From the NCBI RefSeq assembly GCF_039528175.1, contig NZ_BAAALH010000001.1, forward strand, positions 1 through 64,000: DNA of 64,000 nt, in the 5' to 3' direction. This DNA is from Citricoccus alkalitolerans (GTDB lineage: Bacteria; Actinomycetota; Actinomycetes; Actinomycetales; Micrococcaceae). Under the pieces are notes generated by a model. It ran no database searches, had not been told where the DNA came from, and worked only from the letters and a program-made list of their open reading frames with translations. Of the stretch, positions 41,942-49,718 are shown piece by piece. How positions within the stretch are numbered: the stretch's first letter is position 1; the number at the start of each line of letters is the position of its first letter. A program made the position numbers and the translations under genes.

Positions 41942-42817
41942 GTGTCGAAGCGCAGCTCCGCAGCACGCCACCGCGCCGTTCCGGCGAACGCCAACCCGCT
42001 GGAGGCCATCTCCAAGGCCGTCTCATCGAACGCCGGGACCGTGGGTCGCCAGGCCGCCGTCGTGGCCGCCGCCTCCGGGCTGGTGCTGTCGATCGGTATG
42101 CCGGCCCAGGGCGCTGCCCCGGCCGTCCGCGAGACCACCAGCATTCCGGCCCCGGGCCTGGACATCGAGCGCGCCGCGGTGACCACCGTCAACGTCGCCG
42201 CCGCTAAGGATGCGAAGGTCGAGCTCGACCGCGCCTCGGTCACGTCCAAGCCGGCCCCTGAGCCCGAACCGGCCCCGGAGCCGGCCCCGGAGCCCGAGTA
42301 CACCGCCGCCTCGCAGAGCGAGTCCACTGAGCGAGCCGAGCGGTCCGCCCCCTCGGAGTCCTCGTCTACTACTTCGTCCTCCTCTTCCTCGGATGAGTCC
42401 GAGGAGTCCTCCCGGGAGTCCTCCGCGCCCCAGGAGGCCGCTGCAGAACCGGCTCCGGCCGCGCAGAGCTCCAGCGTGGGCGGCGTCGTGGGTGCTGCCT
42501 ACGCCGGCGTGGGCGTGCCGTACGTCTACGGCGGCAAGACCACCTCCGGTTGGGACTGCTCGGGCTTCGTGGCCTGGGCCTACCGCCAGGCCGGGATCAA
42601 CATCCCCTCCTCCACGTCCGCCATCCGTGGCTCCGGGCTCTTCGTCCAGACCTCCAACCCGAAGCCGGGCGACCTGGTGTTCCAGAACGGTGGCGGCCAC
42701 GTCGGCATCTACGTCGGCAACGGCCAGATGATCGGCGCCCAGAACCCCTCCGTCGGAACCTTCCAGCACTCCGTGACCCGGAACCCGCTGATGGGGTACT
42801 ACACCTACGTCGGCTGA
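41942..42817 (+). CDS. NlpC/P60 peptidoglycan endopeptidase
   Basis: A 291-residue protein, GTG start with GAGAGAGG upstream. Non-classical long signal segment ~37-59 (AAVVAAASGLVLSIGMPAQGAA). Pro/Glu then Ser/Glu-rich linker (~102-178). NlpC/P60 domain ~179-291 with Cys206 (TSGWDCSGFVAWAYRQ), His253 (GGGHVGIYVGNGQMIGAQN) and a polar third residue nearby. It cleaves D-Glu-diaminoacid type bonds in wall peptides (RipA-like). Similar to Micrococcaceae secreted hydrolases. The following terminator at 42867 ends the transcript. Confidence 0.93.
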   Translation: MSKRSSAARHRAVPANANPLEAISKAVSSNAGTVGRQAAVVAAASGLVLSIGMPAQGAAPAVRETTSIPAPGLDIERAAVTTVNVAAAKDAKVELDRASVTSKPAPEPEPAPEPAPEPEYTAASQSESTERAERSAPSESSSTTSSSSSSDESEESSRESSAPQEAAAEPAPAAQSSSVGGVVGAAYAGVGVPYVYGGKTTSGWDCSGFVAWAYRQAGINIPSSTSAIRGSGLFVQTSNPKPGDLVFQNGGGHVGIYVGNGQMIGAQNPSVGTFQHSVTRNPLMGYYTYVG

Positions 42818-42866
42818 CCACCGACTGCATGACCCGGCCGTGACCGCCGGTGAATGACGACTGCTA

Positions 42867-42896
42867 CGAGGGCCTCTCCATGTGGAGGGGCCCTCG
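42867..42896 (+). terminator. Terminator after NlpC/P60 gene
   Basis: A 14-bp stem (CGAGGGCCTCTCCA / TGGAGGGGCCCTCG, one G-T pair) with a two-base TG centre, followed by GGTCGTTTCC. The remaining intergenic bases up to 43110 hold no gene. Confidence 0.7.
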
Positions 42897-43110
42897 GTCG
42901 TTTCCCCGGTGAAGGGGACGTGAAGGACCCGTGAACACTCTCGGCGACACGCCCGGCAGCGGGGGTGCCTGACCCGCGGGGTACCTCGGTGGCGCGTATC
43001 CTGAGTCTGATCGTCAACCCGATTCATCCCCGCAGACGCCGGATGGCCGGGTCGGTACCCGGCGGACGATCCGGCGCCCGCGGCACAGACGAAGCCGCGA
43101 GGTACGTCCC

Positions 43111-43605
43111 ATGCGCACTCTGGTCCTGAACGCCGGCTACGAGCCGCTGTCCGTCGTCAGCTACCGGCGCGCCATCCTGCTGGTGGGCACCGGCAAGGCG
43201 AGCGTGCTCGCCGACGGCGGGGATCCGGTCGTCGGGCCCTCCACCACCGTGCGCCGGCCCGCCGTCATCCTGCTCACGCGGTACGTCCGCATCCCACACT
43301 CCGATTCGACGCCCGTGTCCCGCCGCGGGGTACTGCGCCGCGACGGTCATCTCTGCGCCTATTGCGGGCGGAGCGCCACCACGGTGGACCACGTCCACCC
43401 GCGGTCCCGCGGCGGCGAGGACTCCTGGGAGAACCTGGTGGCCTGCTGCCTCGCCTGCAACAACGCGAAGGGGGACCGCACCCTGGCCCAGATCGGCTGG
43501 GCCCTGCGCATCACCCCGGCCCGCCCGCGCGGCGCCCAATGGAGGATCCGCGAGTTGGAGAAGCCGGCCGAGCTGTGGACGGACTTCCTCGCCGCCGTGG
43601 CCTGA
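43111..43605 (+). CDS. HNH endonuclease domain protein
   Basis: A 164-residue protein; ATG with GAGG 9 nt upstream. N-terminal beta segment (MRTLVLNAGYEPLSVVSYRRAI, as in the common chromosomal HNH family). The HNH/McrA zinc domain: LCAYCGRSATTVDHVHPRSRGG, NLVACCLACNNAKGD with Cys82/Cys85/Cys113/Cys116 and catalytic Asp93-His94. This family is a widely conserved housekeeping gene of actinobacteria, not a homing nuclease. Role unknown, possibly repair. Confidence 0.93.
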   Translation: MRTLVLNAGYEPLSVVSYRRAILLVGTGKASVLADGGDPVVGPSTTVRRPAVILLTRYVRIPHSDSTPVSRRGVLRRDGHLCAYCGRSATTVDHVHPRSRGGEDSWENLVACCLACNNAKGDRTLAQIGWALRITPARPRGAQWRIRELEKPAELWTDFLAAVA

Positions 43606-43666
43606 TCCGGCTGCGGTGGGAGCTTTGGTAAGGATGTCCACACCGGATGCCCGAGGCGCCCGGACC

Positions 43667-43672
43667 TAGACT
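43667..43672 (+). promoter_or_regulatory. -10 box of a probable leaderless transcript
   Basis: TAGACT followed after six bases by the GTG at 43679, leaving no space for a ribosome-binding site. Supports leaderless translation of the next gene. Confidence 0.45.
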
Positions 43673-43678
43673 GGTGCG

Positions 43679-43978
43679 GTGTCCGAGACCCAGCCTGCCG
43701 CGCCACAGCCAGCCACCGTGCCCTCAGCCACCGGGTGGCCAGCCGAGTTGATGACCGCACTCGAGCTGGACGGCGTCCACCCCGAGTTCGCCTGGCTGGA
43801 GCGCCTCGCCCGGAACGCCGCGGACGCCTCGGGGGACGACGGCGACGCTGCGGCCACCGCTTTCATCGCCGGCTACGCCGCAGGACTGGCCGAGGGATCG
43901 AACCAGGCCAGCTTCGACCGGGCTCACAGGGCGTCACTCCGGAGGATCGAGCGGCTGCTGGACCGGCCCACCCCATGA
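43679..43978 (+). CDS. Small hypothetical protein preceding an ABC exporter
   Basis: A 99-residue, soluble, acidic helical protein (GWPAELMTALELDGVHPEFAWLERLARNAADASGDDGDAAATAFIAGYAAGLAEGS). DUF6457-like proteins have this size and pattern (WxxxLxxALxL), but I cannot confirm membership. The stop overlaps the start of the ABC transporter by 4 nt, so they are coupled. GTG start chosen because TAGACT sits directly upstream. Confidence 0.65.
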   Translation: MSETQPAAPQPATVPSATGWPAELMTALELDGVHPEFAWLERLARNAADASGDDGDAAATAFIAGYAAGLAEGSNQASFDRAHRASLRRIERLLDRPTP

Positions 43979-45858
43979 GCATGGAACGCGCGGCCATGCA
44001 GGCCATGCGCCGGGCCAGCCACGGTGACCCCTCCGGCGGGCGGCGGCTCCAACCGGGCACCATCCGGCGCAGCCTGGACTTCGTCCGCAGGTACAAGGGC
44101 AAGCTGGTCTTCTACCTGATGCTCTCCGTGGTCGGGGCGGTCCTGGGCGTGGCCTCGCCGATCCTGGCCGGTGACGTGGTGGACGCGATCGTGGGCGGCG
44201 GGAACGCCGACCGCATCGTCCAACTGGCCCTGCTGATCGCCACCGTGGCCGTCCTGGACGCAGTCCTGGCGGTGGTGACCCGCTGGCTGTCCTCAGACCT
44301 GGGTGAGCGGATCATCTACGACCTGCGCACAGCGGTGTTCGACCACGTGCAGAAGATGCCGATCGCGTTCTTCATGCGGACCCGGACCGGCGCGCTGGTC
44401 TCCCGACTCAACAATGACGTGATCGGGGCGCAGACGGCGATCTCGAGGACCCTGTCCGGCGTGGTGATGAATTTCGTCTCCGTGGTGCTCACCCTGATCG
44501 TCATGCTGACCACCTCGTGGCAGATCACTCTCGTCTCGCTGGTGCTGCTGCCGCTGTTCTTCATCCCCGCTCGCGTGATGGGCGGCAAGATCGCCGAGCT
44601 CAGCCGCAGCCAGGCGCACCGCAACGCCGCGATGGGCGATCAGATGACCGAGCGCTTCTCCGCCCCCGGTGCCACGCTGGTCAAGCTCTTCGGCCAGCCG
44701 CGGCGTGAATCGGCCGAGTTCGCGGCACGGGCGGACCGGGTCCGGGCCACCGGCGTGGGGATCTCCGTGCGCCAGTCCGTGTTCATGACGGCCCTGACGC
44801 TGGTCTCGGCGCTGGCCCTGGCCGCCGTGTACGGCGTCGGCGGGCTGCAGGCCCTGGCGGGCCAGCTCAACGCCGGCGACGTGGTCACCCTCGCACTGCT
44901 GCTGACCCGACTGTACGGTCCGTTGACCGGCCTGGCCAGTGCGCGAGTGGAGATCATGGGTGCCCTGGTCTCCTTTGACCGGATCTTCGAGGTCCTCGAC
45001 CTGGAACCACTCATCCGGGAGAGGCCCGAGGCGCGGACCATCCCGGCCGGACCCGTCACCCTTGAGGTGCAGGACGTCCGCTTCGCCTACCCGGGCGCGG
45101 ACCAGGTCTCCCTGGCCTCCCTCGAGGACGTCGCGGTCCTGGACCGCCGCGGCGGCTCCGAGGTCCTGCACGGTATCTCCTTCACCGTGCAGCCCGGCCA
45201 GACCTACGCGCTGGTCGGCACCTCCGGTGCGGGCAAATCCACCATCGCGTCCCTGCTCGCCCGACTGTACGACGTCGGCTCCGGCACCATCCGCTACAAC
45301 GGCACCGACCTCAGGGACACCACGTTCACGTCCCTGAAGGAGACGGTCGGGATGGTCACCCAGGACGGGCACCTCTTCCATGACTCGATCCGCGGGAACC
45401 TGACCCTGGCCCGGCCCGAGGTCGGCGATGCCGAGATCTGGGATGCCATCGACCGGGCCCGGTTGCGCGGGGTGGTGGAGGGATTGCCGGACGGCCTGGA
45501 CACCGTGGTGGGGGAGCGCGGGTACCGGCTCTCCGGCGGTGAGCGCCAACGCATGACCATCGCCCGCCTGCTGCTGGCGGCCCCGCGCGTCGTGCTGCTG
45601 GACGAGGCCACCGCCGCCCTGGACTCCACCTCGGAGAAGGCCGTGCAGGCCGCCCTCGCGGAGGCGCTGCAGGGACGCACCGCCGTGGTGATCGCCCACC
45701 GGCTCTCCACCATCCGCTCGGCCGACCGCATCCTGGTGGTGGAGGGCGGGCGCGTGGTGGAGGAGGGCCCGCACGAGGCCCTGCTGGCCGCGGGCGGGAG
45801 GTATGCCGAGCTGTACCGGACGCAGTTCGACGATCCGGGACCGGACTCGGACCGCTGA
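43975..45858 (+). CDS. ABC-type multidrug/lipid exporter, fused permease-ATPase
   Basis: A 627-residue MsbA/LmrA-type half transporter. Six transmembrane helices (~42-330) with the intracellular coupling segment PIAFFMRTRTGALVSRLNNDV. Nucleotide-binding domain ~385-620: Walker A VGTSGAGKST, Q-loop VTQDGHLFHD, signature LSGGERQRM, Walker B VVLLDEATAALD, switch IAHRLSTIR. All catalytic residues are intact. An insertion (SLASLEDVAVLDRRGG) lies before the A-loop-following strand. Works as homodimer or with a partner elsewhere. ATG in ATGA overlap, a second in-frame ATG is 6 nt on. Confidence 0.93.
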   Translation: MSMERAAMQAMRRASHGDPSGGRRLQPGTIRRSLDFVRRYKGKLVFYLMLSVVGAVLGVASPILAGDVVDAIVGGGNADRIVQLALLIATVAVLDAVLAVVTRWLSSDLGERIIYDLRTAVFDHVQKMPIAFFMRTRTGALVSRLNNDVIGAQTAISRTLSGVVMNFVSVVLTLIVMLTTSWQITLVSLVLLPLFFIPARVMGGKIAELSRSQAHRNAAMGDQMTERFSAPGATLVKLFGQPRRESAEFAARADRVRATGVGISVRQSVFMTALTLVSALALAAVYGVGGLQALAGQLNAGDVVTLALLLTRLYGPLTGLASARVEIMGALVSFDRIFEVLDLEPLIRERPEARTIPAGPVTLEVQDVRFAYPGADQVSLASLEDVAVLDRRGGSEVLHGISFTVQPGQTYALVGTSGAGKSTIASLLARLYDVGSGTIRYNGTDLRDTTFTSLKETVGMVTQDGHLFHDSIRGNLTLARPEVGDAEIWDAIDRARLRGVVEGLPDGLDTVVGERGYRLSGGERQRMTIARLLLAAPRVVLLDEATAALDSTSEKAVQAALAEALQGRTAVVIAHRLSTIRSADRILVVEGGRVVEEGPHEALLAAGGRYAELYRTQFDDPGPDSDR

Positions 45859-45868
45859 GACGGCCTCC

Positions 45869-45897
45869 TTGCCGCCGTGACGCAGGTCGCCTAGCAT
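45869..45897 (+). promoter_or_regulatory. Promoter of the glutaminase gene
   Basis: -35 TTGCCG (45869-45874), 17-nt spacer, -10 TAGCAT (45892-45897), ~95 nt before the start codon. Confidence 0.55.
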
Positions 45898-45993
45898 CTG
45901 CACAGATCCCCGTGTTCGGAAGGCGGATCACCAGACCGGACGAGGCGGCGGTGTCCGCGAACCGGGCAGCTCCGAGAACAAGGAGTACCACTC

Positions 45994-47259
45994 ATGCGCA
46001 CACCGGTCCCGGAGTACCTCCAAGAAGTCCTGGACGACTGCGTCGGTCTGGGCGAGGGCGCTGTTGCCGACTACATCCCGGAGCTCGCCGTGGCTGATCC
46101 GGACGTCTTCGGCATCGCGCTGTCGACGGTCGACGGCCGCACGTACTCTGTCGGTGACGACGAACGAGAGTTCTCCATCCAGTCCGTATCCAAGCCGTTC
46201 GCGTACGCGGCGGCCTTGACCGATCGCGGTCTGCAACGGGTGGCACAGACGGTGGCGGTCGAACCCTCGGGGGAGGCCTTCGACGAACTGTCCCTCGAGA
46301 CGGACTCGCACCGGCCCAAGAACCCGATGATCAATGCCGGAGCCATCGCCACCCACCAGTTGCTCGGCGGAGAAGGTGCTTCGCCCACGGATCGGACGGA
46401 CCGCATCCTGGAGTTCTGCTCCCGGCTTGCCGGTCGGCAGCTGTCCATCGACCGGTCCGTGGCGGCATCCGAGTTGGCCACTGCCGATCGAAACCTGGCC
46501 TTGGCCCACCTGCTGCGCAACTACGGCGTCATCGACGGAGACGCACATGAGGCGGTGTCCGGGTACATCGACCAATGCTCGATTCTCGTGACTGTCCGTG
46601 ATCTCGGCATCATGGGCGCCACCCTGGCCAACGCCGGTGCGCACCCGGTCACCGGGGAGCAGATCGTCTCGCCCGCCGTTGCGCGGCAGACCCTCTCGGC
46701 CATGGCGGCGGCCGGAATGTACGACGGTGCCGGCACCTGGTTCTCCGAGGTGGGCATACCGGCCAAGAGCGGGGTCTCCGGCGGATTGCTCGGCAGCCTC
46801 CCCGGGCAAGTGGGAATCGGGGTGTTCTCGCCCCGACTGGACGCCAAGGGCAACAGCGTCAGGGCAGTGGAGGTCTGCCGACGCCTGTCGGCGGACATGG
46901 GCCTGCACCTCATGGAGGCCGAAACCTACGGGTCCACCGTCCTCAGACGGGTTGTCGCCGGAGAGGACGAGACGGTCATCTCCCTCCAGGGTGTGGTGCA
47001 GTTCACCGGTGCCGAGGCGGTGCTCGACCACATCCAGGACATCACCATAGATGCCCCCACAGTCGTGTTCGATCTGCAGCGGGTCGATCGCTTCGCTGAT
47101 GTGGGCCGGCGCATGATCCTTGAGGGGATGCGACGCCTGGTCCTGGATGGTTACCGCGTTGTCCTGGAGGATCCGGAAGGGACCCTGCCTGATCCCGACC
47201 TGGGCGATGGCACCTACCCTGAGCTGCGCTCCATGACATTCGCGGCACGAGAACCCTGA
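45994..47259 (+). CDS. glsA: Glutaminase A with C-terminal STAS domain
   Basis: A 421-residue protein; ATG with AAGGAG upstream. It hydrolyses glutamine to glutamate and ammonia. Serine-dependent fold: SIQSVSKPFAYA with nucleophile Ser64 and Lys67, PKNPMINAGAI, and AKSGVSGG near 270. Residues ~325-405 form a STAS domain (ISLQGVVQFTGAEAVLDHIQDI, VVFDLQRVDRFADVGRRMILEGMRRL), as in the salt-tolerant Micrococcus luteus glutaminase. STAS domains can bind nucleotides or mediate multimerisation. Monocistronic, with the tRNA-Arg gene converging behind it. Confidence 0.93.
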   Translation: MRTPVPEYLQEVLDDCVGLGEGAVADYIPELAVADPDVFGIALSTVDGRTYSVGDDEREFSIQSVSKPFAYAAALTDRGLQRVAQTVAVEPSGEAFDELSLETDSHRPKNPMINAGAIATHQLLGGEGASPTDRTDRILEFCSRLAGRQLSIDRSVAASELATADRNLALAHLLRNYGVIDGDAHEAVSGYIDQCSILVTVRDLGIMGATLANAGAHPVTGEQIVSPAVARQTLSAMAAAGMYDGAGTWFSEVGIPAKSGVSGGLLGSLPGQVGIGVFSPRLDAKGNSVRAVEVCRRLSADMGLHLMEAETYGSTVLRRVVAGEDETVISLQGVVQFTGAEAVLDHIQDITIDAPTVVFDLQRVDRFADVGRRMILEGMRRLVLDGYRVVLEDPEGTLPDPDLGDGTYPELRSMTFAAREP

Positions 47260-47294
47260 GTCTGGTCCCCGCGCGTGACCCTTTGAGGGTGGTG

Positions 47295-47368
47295 TGCCCC
47301 CGACTGGATTCGAACCAGCGACCTGCCCTTTAGGAGAGGGCCGCTCTATCCTGCTGAGCTACGGGGGC
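47295..47368 (-). tRNA. tRNA-Arg (anticodon CCT)
   Basis: On the minus strand: acceptor GCCCCCG/CGGGGGC, anticodon stem GCCCT/AGGGC with loop CTCCTAA (CCT; plus-strand 47332-47334), T-arm GGTTCGAATCC. CCA is not encoded. It decodes the rare AGG codon. A short ACCCT-TTG-AGGGT hairpin (47278-47290) behind it may terminate the transcript. Confidence 0.95.
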
Positions 47369-47438
47369 CAGGGACCGTGGACGCCGGGCCTTCGGCTCGG
47401 AGCGTCGGTCCACCAGAACATCCTACGCAACGATCACG

Positions 47439-48155
47439 CTAGTGCGGTTTCGACGACGCCGCGGCGATCTGCGCCCTGCGTTCGGCGACCGAACGGCGGA
47501 CCTTGCCCAGGACCATCAGCACCACCCAGAGGGCGACCGCCACCAGCAGCACCCACCGTGTCGAGGTGAAGGCCGATGCCAGCGCGGCCCCCTTTCCACC
47601 GGCGTTCAGAGCGGACTCGATGAGCATGTTCTCCGCGATGTCCACCACGGCGAAGACGGCGCCGGCGGCGTACGAGAGCCAGCGGCCCCAGCCTCGCGGC
47701 AGGCACCAGGCGGCCACGGCGGACACACAGAGGAAGAGGAACAGCGGGAAGATCACCCCGGCGGTCTTGTGCACCCAGTTCAGCTGGCCGTGCGCATCCT
47801 CGTTCATCGCCGCGTCGAGCTCCGCGAGAGCCGCCATGTCATAGGTGAAGCGATGGTCCGGCATGGGCAGCCCGCCGGACAGCGCGGACATCTGCGGCAA
47901 CACCATGATGTGCAGGTAGAAGAACATGAACAGCGTGGCGCCGATCAGCGCGATGACGAGCATGCCCGGGCTGCCCTGCTGTTGGCCCGAGGCTCGCAGG
48001 TCCTGCTTCGCCTGGCCCACGGACACCTTGGGATGCCGGACGGGTGCGACGCCGGCCGGGCGGTCGTCCTTGCCCTCGACCTTGGTCTTGCGCTGGGCGC
48101 CGGCCCGGGCCGGATGGCCGACGGGGCCCTTCTTCTGGTTCTTCTTCTGCGACAC
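47439..48155 (-). CDS. Hypothetical four-helix membrane protein
   Basis: A 238-residue protein from GTG 48155 with GGAGG 6 nt upstream (the frame opens to 48449 but that part is not protein-like). Basic N-terminus of ~65 residues (VSQKKNQKKGPVGHPARAGAQRKTK), then four helices (~70-90, ~137-160, ~165-190, ~205-225) and a polar loop with HRFTYDMAALAELDAAM. No family recognised. Confidence 0.65.
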   Translation of the reverse strand: MSQKKNQKKGPVGHPARAGAQRKTKVEGKDDRPAGVAPVRHPKVSVGQAKQDLRASGQQQGSPGMLVIALIGATLFMFFYLHIMVLPQMSALSGGLPMPDHRFTYDMAALAELDAAMNEDAHGQLNWVHKTAGVIFPLFLFLCVSAVAAWCLPRGWGRWLSYAAGAVFAVVDIAENMLIESALNAGGKGAALASAFTSTRWVLLVAVALWVVLMVLGKVRRSVAERRAQIAAASSKPH

Positions 48156-48288
48156 GTGGAACCTCCAGCCTCGATTATCCCAGTTGTCCGGGCTGTTCGC
48201 GTCCAGCATCGGTCGCCCCCCTCGGTGGCACGGTCTCCGGCTCCGCCCCGGGTCTCTTCTCCTGCTCCAGAATGTTCTTCCACAGGCC

Positions 48289-48912
48289 ATGATCGAGTTG
48301 GACGGCAACGAAGCCACCGTCACGGTCAAGGTCTCCGGGGCCGCAGAGACCTTCATGGACGGCCCCTTCCCACATGCCCAGCACATCCACATTGGCGCCC
48401 AGGGCGTCTGCCCACCTGCGCAGGCCGACACCGATGGGGACGGTGCCATCAGTGTCCCGGAAGGCCATCCCTTCTATGGAGACATCGGCACCTCGCTGAC
48501 CACCGAGGGCGACACCAGCGCCGATTCCGCCCTTGCGGTCGAGCGGTTCCCGGGCGGTTCCGCCTACAACTACGAGCGCACGTTCGAGCTCAACGACGCC
48601 ACCGCCGCCTCCCTGGCGGACGGCACCGCCGTGGTGGTGGTCCACGGCGTGGACCCGACCAAGCTGAGCGCGGAGGCTCAGGAGAAGCCGAGCGAACTGG
48701 ATCCGGCCCTTCCCCTGGCAGCCACCCTCCCGGCGGCCTGCGGAACGGTGAGCGTCTCGCAGATGGGCCAGATGCCGGAGGGCGGCGCTGACACCGGCTC
48801 GCCAGTCCAGCAGTCCGACACCTCGGGGATCTTCCTGGGCGTGGGGGCCCTCGCCGTGGCGGCCCTCGGTGGCGGCGCATGGGCAGTCAGCCGCCGGTCG
48901 AGCCGGGCCTGA
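48289..48912 (+). CDS. CHRD-like surface protein, 5'-truncated
   Basis: 207 residues from the first usable ATG. The sequence starts inside a domain: MIELDGNEATVTVKVSGAAETFMDGPFPHAQHIHIGAQG, DTDGDGAISVPEGHPFYGDIGTSL, GTAVVVVHGVDP. CHRD-like secreted proteins normally carry a signal peptide and one more strand before this point, and nothing like it is found in any frame of the 130 nt upstream. The C-terminus is a membrane anchor with basic tail (IFLGVGALAVAALGGGAWAVSRR). It precedes a sortase by 22 nt. Either a decayed gene, an assembly error, or an alternative start that I cannot see. Confidence 0.6.
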   Translation: MIELDGNEATVTVKVSGAAETFMDGPFPHAQHIHIGAQGVCPPAQADTDGDGAISVPEGHPFYGDIGTSLTTEGDTSADSALAVERFPGGSAYNYERTFELNDATAASLADGTAVVVVHGVDPTKLSAEAQEKPSELDPALPLAATLPAACGTVSVSQMGQMPEGGADTGSPVQQSDTSGIFLGVGALAVAALGGGAWAVSRRSSRA

Positions 48913-48934
48913 GCGACCGGAGGCAGCCCACACC

Positions 48935-49597
48935 ATGACGTTCCCTTCGACCGGTCGCCGCGCAGTCCTGACGGGCTGCGCGGCGGCCGCCCTCCTGCTC
49001 ATCGCCTCCTGCTCGGTGCCGCCGGATCCGTCCGGTGCTGATTCTGCCGGGCGGGGGGAATCCTCGGCTTCGGCGAGCGCATCCGAGAGCGACTCGGCCG
49101 CGGCCACCCGTGGCGCGCTGGATCCCGGGCCAGAGGCCCTGCCCGCCTCAGAACCGACCACGATCTCGCTGCCGGGGATCGATGTCGAGTCCGAGGTGAT
49201 GCAGCTCGGCCTGCAGGACGACGGGGTGATCGAGGTTCCTCCCTACAACCTGGGCTCCCCGGCCGGCTGGTTCGTCCACTCGCCGACCCCGGGGGAGGTC
49301 GGGCCCTCGGTCATCCTGGGACACCGCAACGGCATTGAAGGCGGTCCGGGGATCTTCGCCGACCTTCCGCAGACCGAGGTGGGGGACTCCATCGCGATCA
49401 CCCGGCAGGACGGATCGGTCGCCAGCTTCACCGTCTACCGAACTGAACTGTTCCGCAAGGACGAGGGTTTCCCCACCCTGGAGGTCTACGGCAATACCGT
49501 GGGACCGGAGATCAGGCTGATCACCTGTGATGGGCTGAATCAGGAGACGGGGATGCTGGAGGACAACTTCATCGTCTACGCGACCTTGGACACCTGA
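48935..49597 (+). CDS. Class F-like sortase, probable lipoprotein
   Basis: A 220-residue protein; ATG with GGAGG 11 nt upstream. The signal segment ends in the lipobox LLIASC (Cys26). Ser/Ala-rich linker ~30-70. Sortase barrel ~75-218 with His130 in VILGHRNGIEGGPGIFADL and Cys198 in EIRLITCDGLNQETG. The HxxxxxGPGIF and LITC pattern and size fit class F of actinobacteria. The usual Arg equivalent is not obvious near LEDNFIVYA. The likely substrate is the upstream anchor-bearing protein, as these pairs are common. Confidence 0.85.
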   Translation: MTFPSTGRRAVLTGCAAAALLLIASCSVPPDPSGADSAGRGESSASASASESDSAAATRGALDPGPEALPASEPTTISLPGIDVESEVMQLGLQDDGVIEVPPYNLGSPAGWFVHSPTPGEVGPSVILGHRNGIEGGPGIFADLPQTEVGDSIAITRQDGSVASFTVYRTELFRKDEGFPTLEVYGNTVGPEIRLITCDGLNQETGMLEDNFIVYATLDT

Positions 49598-49702
49598 GAC
49601 GCCGCCTGACCTTCGGCCTGAGACCCCGACTGGGTGCCAGCGGAGGAGGCTCGGCGTCAGCCGGCGTTGTGGACGGCACCTTCGGGTGTCCGGCCCGCTC
49701 GG

Positions 49703-49708
49703 TAGACT
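49703..49708 (+). promoter_or_regulatory. -10 box of the pcrA gene, leaderless or very short leader
   Basis: TAGACT ends 10 nt before the ATG at 49719 and no ribosome-binding site intervenes. Confidence 0.4.
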
Positions 49709-49718
49709 GGACGCCACC

